A DNA stretch of 64,000 nucleotides from Armillaria gallica. Its lineage: Eukaryota; Basidiomycota; Agaricomycetes; Agaricales; Physalacriaceae. Made by a program: the position numbers and the translations under genes. The notes below the pieces were generated by a model. It was not told the DNA's origin, made no database searches, and saw nothing but the letters and a program-made list of their open reading frames with translations. The stretch spans positions 620,001-684,000 of the forward strand of contig JBANDB010000009.1 in NCBI GenBank assembly GCA_037576215.1, given 5' to 3'. Of this stretch, positions 12,078-24,041 are shown in pieces (within the stretch, counting starts at the first letter, position 1; every line of letters begins with the position of its first letter).

Positions 12078-13252
12078 ATGGCTCCTTCACGCGTCAACCT
12101 TCAAACTATTCGACATCGAGGGCTTCAATTCTGGGCCTCTTCTCTGTCGATTCTAGCAGGTATGGTGGTCTCTTCAATGTACCATGCTCTCCACACTAAT
12201 GCATTTCTTGTTTGAAAATTCCCCTTAGGACGTGTGCTTGGGTTGCCAAACCTTCCGCCGAAGCGGACCACCGAAGACATATTGCGATTTTTCTTGAACT
12301 ATTTTGATACCACCGGCTTGCCATCCGTCGAGGATGCTGCACTCGAAGATCTCTGTATCAAAGAGGCTGAACGTCGAGGATATGCCCTCGATGTTCTCAA
12401 GCCTTACTTAAAAGTTGGGCTCAGTATCACTGCCTCGGCGTACCATCATCTCACCGATAATAATGTCAAAGTATATATCGTCTTCTTCACCGCGTTAGCG
12501 ACATACTTCGACGATGTCTATCCTGATGACCCTGACACCCTCGTCGGTGTTCCTGATTTTACCAAGGTGAATATCGTTATCTGTAATAATGCTTCCAGTG
12601 AATTCCATTGATTTCTTTCGCGCAGCACTTTGCTTCCTCGGAGAAACAGCCAACCAAGATGCTAGACGACTTTGCGAGCGTCCTAGCAGAAACCTCTCAG
12701 CTTTTTGGCGAAGTGGCTGCTGATTTTATCGTACAAGCGGGCCTCAGGTTTATCACTGGATTGATTTTAGAGATACGCAGTAAATCTGAACCGGTGAGTA
12801 ACCTTTATCTCGCAGTTGGTTTACTTACTCATCAAAGATGACAGAATCATAAAGTCGACAGATACGCCGTATTTCTTCGCGAGCTCAGTGGAATACCCGA
12901 AGCATACGCCATGTTCATCTTCCCCGAAGACCTGCCGTATAACTTATACGTTCAAGCTCTTCCTCTGCTGGGGGAAGTCATTAACTTCACGAACGACATC
13001 ACCTCCTTCTACAAGGAGGAGTGTGAAAATGAAACGCACAACCTCATTTCACTTCTGTCTGAAGCTCGCGGAAAGCTAAAGAGTGAAACTCTTTGCTACG
13101 TGGTGAAACGTTGCATCCAGGCGCATGAGAGGATACTTGGTATCTTGTCACCGCACGAAGGAGTACGTAGCAATTACGAAAAATTCATGAAAGGGTATCT
13201 GGCGTTCCATCTGGGTACAAAGAGATATAGGCTTAGCGAGTTGAACCTGTAG
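12078..13252 (+). CDS. Tri5/trichodiene-synthase-type sesquiterpene synthase
   Basis: Four exons (12078-12159, 12229-12566, 12626-12793, 12845-13252) join in phase to 331 residues, close to the family's usual size. The metal-binding aspartate-rich motif is FDDVYPDD at about residues 121-128, and the second metal motif NDITSFYKE (NDxxSxxxE) is at about 246-254; both bind Mg2+ around the diphosphate. These enzymes cyclise farnesyl diphosphate in the cytosol. The second-motif context NDxxSFYKE is typical of the Tri5-like clade rather than of the ordinary fungal sesquiterpene synthases with shorter spacing. The product cannot be predicted. No stop, frameshift or missing key residue was seen. The P450 at 7808-10091 on the same strand suggests a shared pathway. 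Confidence 0.93.
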
Positions 13253-14111
13253 CTTATCGCTATCTGAATATGTATCTCGATTTTCGTGCCACTTACTTAC
13301 CCGAAGTTACGCCAGAGTGGACCAGTTACGATTCTCCCATTCATGGGTATTGGTGCCCATGAACAGGTCATAGTAACGGAGACTGCTCCGGTGATTCAGG
13401 TGCATCGGTAGGTAATACAGTCGCGTCTAGACTCAAGGATTGCTGCCGGAAAATGTGCGCCAAGGCCCAGTGAAACGTGAAGGCAAGGCAAAAAGACTAC
13501 TTCATATGAATCTTCAGCGTGTCGACAATTCACATTTTCAAGTGAACCTCGAAGGAACGCGTTGGCCCAGTGGATACACGCCTTTCGAAGCTATCTTCTA
13601 CCCTGGAACCCTCCGTTGACAGTCTTTCCCTGGGGAAAGGCTCCACAACAACGTCGGATCTTCCACCTTCGATGCACGATGATTGAACCAGCCTGAGTTT
13701 GCGTCAAATTGTTCACGTAGAATTATTCACATGGTTTCGGCCACCGCCTCTCCCGGGAACAGTTTACGGCATCAAAGACTGCGGAACGAATACAAGGGAC
13801 CAATCGCAGCTCTGTTAAGAGGGTGAATACTTACCGTACGTCAAATAATGAGGCAAAGCGTCAAATTGGCCTGCAGTGGCAAGCAAGCACATGAACTTGA
13901 GGGCAGGCCGCCTTCGCAGTCTTCCTTTCGGCTGACGTCAAAGGCCTCGCAGATAACAATTCCCCACTGCTCTGGCAGTGCTCACATGATCGTCTTCTTT
14001 CCTTCAGGTTCGCATTATCTTTGTCAACATTCGTAGCTCCAGGCTCTTTTCATTGTGTCAGAAGCCTCTCTCGAGGATGTACGTTCACGAGGACCGTCTT
14101 CAGTGACTGGC
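13253..14111. other. Spacer downstream of terpene synthase
   Basis: No gene recognised on either strand. Short open frames have no family character. Confidence 0.4.
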
Positions 14112-14314
14112 AGAACTCACGTTTCCATATTCTGACGGCGTATAAGCTGTAGTGGGCGATTGAGTCATTCCGATCATCAGAGAATTAATCGAAAGAGACA
14201 TACGCTTGGACTCCAACAATGGTTAACATCTAGTCAACAGTTAGAGCAGGATGCAAGATCATTCCGAAATCCACGTACGTTGACTAAGAGTTACAACTAC
14301 GGATGGGAGGAACT
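14112..14314 (-). pseudogene. Fragment of a DUF6534 gene
   Basis: About 200 bases closely match 2963-3157 of the DUF6534 gene, covering the exons around VVGVQALYAVRIWK and the introns between them. Introns are kept, so it is a DNA-level copy and not a retrocopy. Nothing of the rest of the gene is present nearby, so it cannot encode a working protein. Immediately to its right begins the duplicate of 6094-6860, so two separate pieces of the left locus are joined here. Confidence 0.85.
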
Positions 14315-14342
14315 TGCCTACGGTAAAGTACACAAATCAAAG

Positions 14343-15400
14343 TTGGCATCGTAGAACGATGGGTCCGTCATTGCTCCTTATTCTGCATCCAAGGTGTGAG
14401 TTGAGATAGAATGGTATGAATGGAAGGGAACTGACCCGAAACGAGGCGCCAATTCTTCGGTAAGAACGGACCATCCGCATCATGCTCAGAGTTAGTGCGG
14501 GCGATGTCCAAGGGTCTCCAGAAGATAACCGAAGGAGCTGGATACGGAAGAACGTACGTTGTCGAGGACTTGAGTTACTCTGGCCCTACAATATGTTCAT
14601 CGCATTGGAAGCAGAAAGTCTCTGAAGCATTGAAACATGTACATAAGCCTTGAGGAGATGTTCTCAACAACAACAAGGGCTCACCGTCCTGAACACTGCC
14701 TGGAGAATCTATCCTGTCCCTGGTCCAAGGCGGGGTTACGAATGGCGGTATGGAATCCCGGTGACAGCAACCAGCTTGTGCGAGGAATTACTAGCATAGA
14801 GAAGATCAGCAAACGGTGGGCGAGACTATTTCTAAGACTCACCCTAAGTGAAATCGTCAGCCATTCCAGCTCGCGAAGCTCAGGTCGCCTTTCTGGCACC
14901 ATTGCAACATGAAGCAGTCCGACGATTGAAGAAATACAAGGGAACGAGAGCTGCACAGTAGAGTAAGCGGGATCAACCAGCGAAGCGGGAGCGCAATGAA
15001 GGTGAAGGTGAAAGGAAGCCCCAATTGAAATTCAAGGTACCCCGTACACGTGATGCGCACGGGCCCGCGACGCGTTTCCGTGGGAAAACAATCCGATCTC
15101 CTTCAACACTGCACCATCCTGTCACGCATCCCCACGCACTGGCAGATCAACGTCAATTGTCGTGCGCCATGGCATTCCAAGGTCTTGTCATCCTTCCGTA
15201 CTAATAAAGTATAGCGGCTCAACGCTGTAAAATCGTGCCGTTCGGCCAGTGATGGCGATCCTGTGGTGCTGTTTTAGTTTTGGCTCGCGCGAAAAATGCT
15301 GTTGTGAATCCACGTTTTGACAGATGATACGCATGTCGCTGCTGCGTATGGTATGCATGAATCATGCAGGCCTGTGACTGCTAGTTCACTTGAAAGGTTG
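14343..15400. repeat. Segmental duplication, copy 2
   Basis: Diverged copy of 6094-6860, including the ACGCGTTTCCGTGGGAAAA block at 15070 and a later short match (GTGACTGCTAGTT) at 15373 and 6843. No complete gene is visible in it. Confidence 0.8.
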
Positions 15401-15987
15401 TCAGATTGAGAGACGAAGGTATGTACTTGGTAAATCTGTACGTCCCTCAGGGATATATCAGTACAGCAGCTGCACAGGACGGGGGGACCTTGGCATCAAG
15501 GATGGGGTGATTGAACAGCCGGAAACGGACAGCCTCTTTCACAGTTACGTGTGTCTATATAGTTAGGCATTGATATACCTCCCCAAAAATCCTCAACTCC
15601 CGTGAGGATGGCGTTAATCACCTTTTCTATGCGCGCATACTCCGATTTCAGGCATCCTTTCCGTCGACTGTATTATGCTTCTACCATGACCATGACTTGT
15701 CAGCGGCTCCGGTACGTATTTTCTCCGGCGTTAGTCAATGTAAAATTAATGCCTCATTCAGAACGAGTACAAGGTCAATACTCGAGGTCTCCAAACTGCG
15801 ACTCTCGTTCAAGGCTTGGATCAAGGAAGGTCAGAAACAAACACACCCTCTGTCAGAATATGCTCATAAAATGGTGGACATAGGTACGAGAAGTAAGTAA
15901 AGAGGTGGAAAAATCGAGAACTACACGTCTTAGCTAGGTACGTTATCATATGACGGAAAACCGAAGACCCTCAAATTGCAAGATCCA
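15401..15987. other. Spacer with short unassigned open frame
   Basis: A plus-strand open frame at 15602-15883 starts with ATG but has no recognised family features and a second frame in the same place is also open. I see no support for a real gene. Confidence 0.3.
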
Positions 15988-16689
15988 TCACGCCGGTGAA
16001 GTCTGGGATGACAAGGCGGAGACATGAAGGACTGCAGCCACTTCTGCCCTGATATCAGCCGGATCCTGTGTGATCTCGACTTCTAAGCGCAGTGCCTCTC
16101 CCTCATCAGCAAGTATAATGTCCTAGCAATATCGTCGTAAGCGCGACTACAACGGCAAACAACTCTAGCTAACCTCCATATCTCTTTATAGCGTCTTAAC
16201 TTCTCGCTGGCCTTCCCGGCCATCCTTCAAAATGTTCTTCATCATAGATATATATCTTAACCATGAGGAACAATTCGACCGAGAGAATGTACGGTCTGCC
16301 ACACGGAGTGTTTGGTACAAGGTGTGTGATTTAAGCCTGAGCCTGCATATGATCAGCGTGCATTCCACAGCTCTAGTGCGAGGAAAACCATACAATTGCA
16401 GCCTTCTCTGGAACCCGGACCGTCGCAACACGTATTTATGGCTATCAAATATGACCATTGCTTCATCAACGGTGGTTGCGAAATCTCGAACGGCGGTACT
16501 CGGCTTCCAAGGTGACGTATTGAAATGCAGGGAGATATGACTAGGGAGGAGAATGACAAGAAGAGTGGAAACCCATGCAGGGGATATCATTGAAGTGAGC
16601 AGGTGCAAGATAACGTCAGATTTGCAGGAATCCATCGCGGGCGGGCGAAGGGATATTCTTGTCGCTAGAAAGATAAAAATAGGATCCAT
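15988..16689 (-). CDS. Small unassigned protein, copy 1 of a paralogous pair
   Basis: The main exon reads from ATG 16689 (or ATG 16635, which matches the start of the paralogue better) through LLTSMISPAWVSTLLVILL, a likely signal or membrane segment, then KPSTAVRDFATTVDEAMVIF. A downstream exon reads DIILADEGEALRLEVEITQD and ends at TGA 15988-15990. The paralogue at 20505-21123 has the same layout, which is the main evidence that this is or was a gene. The last intron's phase does not fit cleanly here, so this copy may be damaged. No known domain was recognised. Confidence 0.45.
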
Positions 16690-17129
16690 TGCTTTATATA
16701 CCACCGTGTCATCGCTTCCTCAATTGAATCTTTTCAAGCGGTGCAAGACCTTGGACGGCTGTGAACCAGCTGTTATAAGTGTGGGCTGTTGCTGTATGGG
16801 TTTTCTATTACACGTTTGTCAAGCTGCGGTCCCTTGCTGATGTCACTTTGGCATTATCAATCAATGTCTGTTATCTATGACCTTACGGAGTAATGTCTCT
16901 GTCCTCAGAATCACCTCCGGTAGGGAACGGAATGATGGGCTGGACAGGAGGATAGTCGGCCTCCCAGATGGAGTATAACACAACAAGGGATTGTAATCGT
17001 GTCTATAACCACAGAAGTATCATCATGGCTAGTATCCTTTCCACGAGGGTTCCGTAGCATTCCTTCGACCGAGGCTTGACCTCGCTGAGGTACCTGTTCT
17101 TGGAAAATGAAAGAAGGATGTTCATGCCC

Positions 17130-17911
17130 AATGTCTTATCATCCCAGCCGTCGTTCCTGCTGAAAGTCACATAATTGTTCGCACATGAAGATATTCTGGC
17201 GTGTGCTTAAGAACGTATCGGGATAGAAAATATTGTTCGTTATGACGCAGGTGAGTACAGAACGAATGAAGCAGTGACAGAAGCAAAAAAAAACCGGGGA
17301 GCTCATTACGGTTTATCCACATTGATTGCCGACGATACCATCCTTTCCCTACGAATTATTCAGCATCAATATTCTTCGCGCAGTAAAACATACTGACTGA
17401 CCATATCACTCCTAATTCTTCGGATTCTAGGATGAAAGACATCGCCTAAACGTGTTTTTATATGGGCTTCGGTATTCTACGATTGAGTCCATTCGCTGCT
17501 GGTAAATATGACGCGTAACTCAGCTGAGGTGATAACATTACACTGACAGAAAAAAGCATCGAGTCCGCGTTGTACTCGGGACGCTGTGATTTTTGGCGCT
17601 TGAAAAGTCTTGAACGTTTTGATCTGTTGAGCTGAAGTCGAACATGAATCAATTCCACATGGGAGATAAACGTTCACGTCCTTCACTAATGCCGTCTCCT
17701 GCAAATGACGAGAGACTGCAGACGATCCACTAAGGAGCGACGTTATCAAGGGATTATCACTAAACCGAAAGAAAGAGAGTAGGGGAAACCTGCCATAAAG
17801 CGGGTACAATTTAGGAGCCGCAGATATGGCTCGCAACCTTGACCTAAGCAACCGCAGGCACTTAAGGAAGAAACAGACTTCGACTACACGGCACAAGTCT
17901 CGCATTAGCAC
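17130..17911 (-). pseudogene. Diverged partial copy of the unassigned gene at 4263-6130
   Basis: Two stretches match the earlier locus: around 17140-17420 (to 4420-4700) and around 17440-17530 (to 4760-4960, including AACTCAGCTGAGGTGA). A minus-strand frame at 17477-17911 is open for 144 residues and includes CQCNVITSAELR. As with copy 1, no family could be assigned and a whole gene could not be built. Confidence 0.4.
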
Positions 17912-18955
17912 CCATGATCACACCAGATTTGATGTATATCTAGATGGATAGGAAGCAACGTAAAAACAGCTACCCAATTTCTAACAATTAACTAGTCCTG
18001 TTTTAACCGCGCCCCCCTTGCTATGACCATCGGCCCCGTTACATCAGCAACCATGTTTGGAAGGACTTTCCCACCACCACAAGGGCTACTACTGCATCTT
18101 GCACCATCGCACCGCCCATATTTCTGCTACTCTCGTGCCTCTGCCATACCATGGCCCCAAATTTTTCTTGGGAGTTACATGAAAGTCATCAGGCAAGGCA
18201 TCCAGTATCAAAAATGATTTTCGCTCTGCATCGGGTGGGATAGCAGGGATACCGGTGTTTTGAGGAAACACGCCTCAAGACCTTTGCTTATGGAGCATTT
18301 TTAGAACATGGAATTTTATATTAGTATTTTACGTATAGTACAGCATGTCGATAGCAGAGAAATGAGAGCAAAATCATGTCAAGATGGAAAAATAAATGGA
18401 CGTGTTCCTTGAGCACATGATAGTTTTATGTAACGGAAGCGATGGTTATAGCAAGACCCCCTGGGAGAAAAACAGACTACATACATACCGTCCCTCCCTC
18501 TCTCATCAGGTATGTATCATCTGTCTGTCTATGAGAGACTAACAATTAACGGCAACATCAGCTAGTAACATAAATCAATAGTCGAGCGTTTATCACTGAC
18601 CTGCGTTGTATCGCATTGCCTCTAATCCAGAATATGCAGCTTTGGGAAGGGTTGACTTGACTTCTAGAGGAATATCTATGTTTGTGAGCCTATTTAGTCT
18701 TGTCTGCTGTGGTATGAAGTGCCCTTGCACAATTTTGAATATCTGTCTGAACTGCATGCTAGAAGATCATCAATAGTGTTCCGTGACACCAACCACCATT
18801 CTTTCAGGGATTTGATCTGGAATTGCCATTAGCGAGAGTAGAGATGGCACCAAGATAAACTCACCAATGAGTAAGTCCATCAGTACTCATCGAGGTATGC
18901 TGCATGAAAAAAAAAGGTCTCCGGCCATAGTGCTGCACCACCCCTTGGATCAAAC
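17912..18955. other. Spacer, no gene seen
   Basis: AT-rich stretch without a convincing open frame, RNA gene or repeat. Confidence 0.4.
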
Positions 18956-18957
18956 TA

Positions 18958-19620
18958 CAGTCAAGGACCAGTCAATGAGACACCCAAATATAGAAGGACC
19001 TCGGAAAGGCGAAAAAATGTGGTTCCTTACCTCGGTTGTTGGCAGCAGAAGGCAAGCTATGATAAGAACATAATGGCAAAAAATCCGGTGGGGATATGTG
19101 CCAAAACCCTACATGCCAGAGGACATCAGTGCGAAATCTTCTTATCGCACGATTACCACTCAATGAGACACGTCACATCACGCCGGCAATCTACTGGCAA
19201 ATCCAAATATAGTAATTATATGTAATCATAATCTAATCGGATTGCTTATCTTTGGTGCTGATTTCCCTCCCTGCCTCTTCCTTGCTGTCGTCAGTGTCAG
19301 TGGAGAGTGTCTAGACCTCAGCCTGTAAAGCAGAGTATATTTGATGAGAGTAGAGTCCAATTAGCAACACATAAAGAAAAAATATAAACAGGTCTCCTGA
19401 CTGTGACTGATATGGTAATTTGTGGTGTGACCTGATAAGCCACCCCCAAAATAATTATTGCCGTAGTACATTCCCAATGGCCTCGGAAATTCATTACTAT
19501 TACATGTACATGTCCTATCATAATTTATACGTGAAGTCCGAGACCAATTTGGCCCTGAGGAGAGCACCCAGGCCAAGTGTCTCATTGAGTGGTACTGTCT
19601 CATTGACCGGTCCTTGACTG
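18958..19620. mobile_element. Non-autonomous inverted-repeat element flanked by TA
   Basis: The ends are near-perfect inverted repeats: left CAGTCAAGGACCAGTCAATG from 18958 and right its reverse complement ending at 19620, with one mismatch over the first 25 bases. A TA dinucleotide stands directly outside each end (18956-18957 and 19621-19622), as left by Tc1/mariner-type insertion, and CAGT ends fit that group. The subterminal motif CAATGAGACA occurs again near 19159 and, inverted, near 19577. There is no transposase frame in the 663 bases, so it would need a helper. Confidence 0.7.
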
Positions 19621-19622
19621 TA

Positions 19623-20504
19623 GTTCCCTCTTGAACCTGTCTTCAGAGTATTCCCGCCTGATATTCACAGTCTACCACTGAAAGCTTTCCATTTCCCATC
19701 CCCTGTTTGCTTGCCGTTCGAGCGCATTTAGTGGATGTAACTAAGGTTCAAGGAAAACAAACGATGAGATGCTGCCTCCAGTACTTTGAGTATACACATG
19801 CACCACAGATTCTGCAAACCTGATTGGAATGGCTGTCCTCTCGAGAAACTTTTGACCTCGTCAGTGTGCGATAAATGATTAACAAAGTCCAGCTTGGGGG
19901 TTTTGTGGTTTTGAAGGGGATGGTTTTGGCTCAAGCAGCAGGGTCCACCTAGTTTGAAGAGATGCCACAAAATTGAGCTCACAATGGCGGTAACAAGATG
20001 ATCGGTGCTGTAATGGCGCATAGTTTTGAGTTCATGGTTGTAGAGTCCATGCTGTAAGCGAAGGTAAACAAAGCCAGCACTGTTTCGGCAGCGCCTGCAG
20101 GCGAAGCCCGATAAAGCCGCTGCTGGGCTTGAAGTTGCTTACCAGCATGAACACCGATATCTGAAAGAACTTCCAGATAGACCATAGCCTTTCTTACTCA
20201 ACTTCTAAGTTGTCCACCCAATGAGTAAAAAATCAGCAAACTCGAACACTTGACATTGATGCCTTTTTATTTACCGTGTTGATCGATTCTGGAGTCTTCA
20301 TGAAAGACCACGGTACAAAGCATGACACTTTTTGTTGTAAAACTCCTAAGTTGGCCAGATTTACATAAATTTTACAAAAGCAATAGCGATGGACACAGAA
20401 TAGGAACAACTGGAAGGCGAGACAATGATAACTGAGGGTATAACTCTTTGGTGAAAAGAACTCTAATATCAACACTGTGGGTCCTCTCGTGCTGCTGCTG
20501 GGTC
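19623..20504. other. Spacer, no gene seen
   Basis: No recognisable coding region or repeat on either strand. Confidence 0.4.
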
Positions 20505-21123
20505 CTAGTATCGCATGTTAAATACCGCCACATTTTCCCTATTTTGCATGATCTTGGCCTCTGCACGTGACCTCTCCTCTTCCACAGCAAGAATCACATC
20601 CTATACTGCCATGAGCGCAATAGCAGGGGGAAAAATCGATAACAAGCTATACCTGCATACATTTCTGCAATGCATCAATTGTACGCTGATGTACATGCGC
20701 ATCATTCTAGATTTTTTTCAGTCTTGAGATATATCTCAACCACATATTCTTATCGAACCATGAGAACGCATCATCAGCCTGACGAAGCTGTCTAGACAAT
20801 GCGAGCGATTCGCACCTGAGTCTATACCATCACGAGTCGGCATACAACCTCGAGGATCGAATAAGACATATGACATACAATAAAAGTCTGCAGCTGAACG
20901 TTCCCAGGACACTCGTATGGGCATGGAAGACGGTTATTGCTTCATCGATGGTGGTTGCGAGGTGTTGGATGGCAGTACTTGGCTTTAAGAGTGGGAAGCT
21001 GGCATGTAGAAAAGCACTGCCAGAGATGAAGACGATGACAAGCAGCGTAGATAGCCAAGTAGGCGATATCATGGAGGTAAGAAAAGTGATAACAGTTTCG
21101 ACTTTGCAGCCTGTGGAAGACAT
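20505..21123 (-). CDS. Small unassigned protein, copy 2 of a paralogous pair
   Basis: ATG 21123 begins MSSTGCKVETVITFLTSMIS, followed by TWLSTLLVIVFISG (signal or membrane segment) and KPSTAIQHLATTIDEAITVF, matching copy 1 at 15988-16689. Further downstream RQADDAFSWFDKNMWLRYIS also matches, and a final exon DVILAVEEERSRAEAKIMQN, rich in charged residues, may form a coiled coil; stop TAG is at 20505-20507. The middle requires frame changes by splicing or mutation that I could not settle. Function unknown. Conservation between the pair argues that the family was once coding. Confidence 0.45.
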
Positions 21124-21339
21124 TGTGAATGGGAAACCAGTAGTGTTGCCGCTACTATACTTATAGAGTGGAAAAGGTACCGGAACATTCTCGTGCGGAT
21201 CTTAGAGCCAAATCCCACAGTACTCAAGCATTATGAATCTGTGGAAAGCCTTGAGTAACAATGCTGTGCCAGTTGCAGTTATTCGAGCAAGGTCGATGAT
21301 TGCTGCTGAACAGCCGGAGCTAACAATATATGGAAATCT

Positions 21340-21655
21340 AAAAAAAGGCTGCGAACCATCACATGAATAGCTTCTTTCTTATGGACCTTCCTCCATATGT
21401 TCAAACCCATGCCTACGATGATCTACCAATTGACTCCTTTGGGCCACTTGTCACAATCCTTTCCATCCTGCTGTTCAGAATCTTAGATAGTATCTATAAA
21501 AAGGCTGTTGACCATCATGTGAACACCTTTTCTATGAATCTTCCTCCATATGTTCAACCCCATGCCTACGATGATCCACCAATTGACTCCTTTGGCATTT
21601 TCATCCTGCTGTTCGCAATCTCAGACAGTATTTATAAAAAGGCTGAGGACAAAAC
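21340..21655. repeat. Imperfect tandem duplication, two units of about 140-165 bases
   Basis: CTTCCTCCATATGTTCAA, CCATGCCTACGATGAT and TATAAAAAGGCTG occur in the same order in both units (about 21340-21508 and 21509-21655). The plus frame stays open across both (21363-21680), giving a repeated peptide with LPPYVQ and HAYDD, but no family is recognised. Confidence 0.8.
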
Positions 21656-21696
21656 AATGAAAAGGATAAGAGAATTATAATTTGATATGGATGTAC

Positions 21697-21714
21697 ATCA
21701 TCATCATCATCATA
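21697..21714 (+). repeat. TCA microsatellite
   Basis: A run of six TCA/CAT units. Confidence 0.9.
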
Positions 21715-22074
21715 TTACATGACATGGTCCGCTGTAGAGATGGCCTTAGCATACAATACACGAGCGCAAGGTACAGCTGGGGTACCCTGAGATTAAAACA
21801 ACATTGCACACTAGAATGGATTGAATGGATCCGGACATGAGGGTTCTGTGAGAACGGGCTTTCAGATCACAAAGGCTGTATGCAGTAAGTTGTGGCATTG
21901 TGACAAGGCTCTCAAATTCCATGAATTCCCTGCCCCGAATTCCAAGTGTGACTTAAGGGGGACTTTCTTTTCTCTTTATGGCTTGATTCGGTCTATCTTC
22001 ATTGGACCTGTAAACTGCTTCGTCCATCGAGGGCATCCAATCTACTGGTTCCCTCCATTGACAAAATCCTGCAA

Positions 22075-22235
22075 AGCTCTTTTCTTGGAGATCAAGGGCG
22101 GGTTCTTGGCATCATGAGGTGAATCAAGGATAACACTCTTTTGGTGCTTATATTTCCATCAGATAGTGCTCTTTTCTTGGAGATCTAGAGCTGGTTCCCG
22201 GCTAACTCTCTTTTGGTACTTATAGTTCTGTCAAC
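22075..22235. repeat. Imperfect tandem duplication
   Basis: Two units share GCTCTTTTCTTGGAGATC and CTCTTTTGGTGCTTATA-like blocks, at about 22075-22165 and 22170-22235. No gene is seen here. Confidence 0.7.
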
Positions 22236-22584
22236 AGAAGAATCGAACAGTTGCTGTGTCATCTCTGCATGTCGCGTTTACCCTGGAAGACTTGGGACAA
22301 TACATCGGATCAAATTTTCGGAACTGGTGATGACTTCTGGAGTCTCCTCTCTTGTCTTCTGCAATTATTCATTGTGCAAAGGTATATCAGATATATCTTG
22401 CCTCGAGGATTACTTGGTGATATCTCTGACTTATCCTAGATGTTCACCCCCATCAATGACACAGCAGAGCATGATCGGGACGTATCCTTTGCACAGATGA
22501 CCTTGCAGTCTCTCTAGGGCCCTCCTGTTTATGGTCTTCGGGCATGTTGAATAACTTTTGATTGGTCAATGCAGCTACTCCTGG

Positions 22585-22695
22585 AAATGTCAGACAACAC
22601 CTTTCGTGCGGCTTTCTGCAATCCTTGCACAGCCTCCATCGCTGACATCCTGATTGACAAGGCCCAGGGATGTAGGGTGTCGCAAATGTGCGATT
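22585..22695. repeat. Dispersed repeat, copy 1
   Basis: About 110 bases match 25150-25258, sharing CCTTGCACAGCCTCCATC and CTGACATCCTGAT. Same orientation, about 2.5 kb apart, identity roughly 85-90 percent by eye. Possibly an old coding exon or transposon piece. Confidence 0.8.
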
Positions 22696-23492
22696 GTTGA
22701 TACATCCCCAATTCTTTCCGAACATAGTGAGGAGAAGAGAGGGAATTGTCATGCCTTCCGCGACCGTTTGCCCACCATAGACCATGGGCAGGGGCTATTT
22801 GTACCTGTTAGAGTTCGCATACTTGTGCTTCTGGTCCAAACACGGTGTCTATTTTCTCTCCATATTCCCCCGAGACTGTGTCACAGTGGTGTTGCCCATT
22901 TGCAATAATAAGTTCTTATAGACTGGGTGTTTAAATCTGTTCTTACAAACAGGGTGTTTTATTCTCTATACCCTCTTCCCCTCTTGTCTTTCCCCCGCAC
23001 TGTGGTACAACACTTCCTTGACTCCTGCCCATTGACGCATATTTGTGCTGGAACAATGTTGAGAATCTGCTTGTGCGTAATTACACACATCAGTGACATT
23101 GGTAAAACTTTAGCTTCACTACAGTCAGATATGTATGCTATGACCTTCCCTGTAATCTGATATATTTGGTACTGGGACTGTATTCCGCATTGGTGAGTGA
23201 TTTGTACTTCATCCCACTGAGACGTCTCACAGCAGTGTTGCCCGTTGGCGAGATTTGCTCTTATAAAACAGGTTCCTTTTAGTGTACACTCCCTATGATT
23301 CATTGGTGTTGCACTTTGACTCAGCACAAACCTCATATTGTGTTTTGTTCATTTAGGTATGCTCCATTTGTTTTGTTGCTTTGTTGTGTTTCTTGCTGAT
23401 CCTTATATTGTCCTCTAGGGCAAAGTGATGCCAGTGGACTGTGTTTCCAGTTGAACACTCTTGCTGCTCTGTAGCATGTCCGGGGCCAGGTA

Positions 23493-24041
23493 AGGGCTAA
23501 TAATTCCCAGTCCTGTTAATAACATGTTATTTAACATTGGGCCACGAGGGGACATTTATTCACTAGGTTATTAACAGTCAATAAATTTATCGCAAAATAA
23601 TGTGAATAACAGGTGAAAAAAGAAATTTTTAACAAGCTAATCACAAAAGGTTGGTTAAAAAATCCCAAACCACTTGTACATCCGGGCTCAATTGATCTTT
23701 TTCAGTCACTCTCGACGTGTCTGCCGACGCTGTTTACAACTCCATCAAATCGGAAACCCCGCCAACTGTATGCAGCACCCAAGCAGCATCTGCTTCGGAG
23801 GAAGAAGCATCGAGATTCATGTTTTTCGAGTTTGACCGTATAGCAAAGAGTGACAAAAAGGGAGTACCGCTTTTGTGCCTGGTAGAGTGGAACAGCTTGG
23901 CGGTCACAGGCCTGGCCAAGCTCGATTATTCACCTTTATTCACAAGGTGTGTTGGAGTACCCTGTTATTAACTTGTTATTAACGTGTCAATAACAGTGTT
24001 AATAAACTGATGTTAATTAATACCCATTTTTTTTTAGCCCT
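23493..24041. mobile_element. Possible non-autonomous DNA transposon with TTATTAAC-rich ends
   Basis: Both outer ends read AGGGCTAA inward, and both subterminal regions carry many copies of TTATTAAC/GTTAATAA-like motifs (for example TTATTAACTTGTTATTAACG near 23963). Clustered subterminal motifs are common in hAT-type and related elements. A clean target duplication was not found, so the boundaries are uncertain. Confidence 0.35.
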
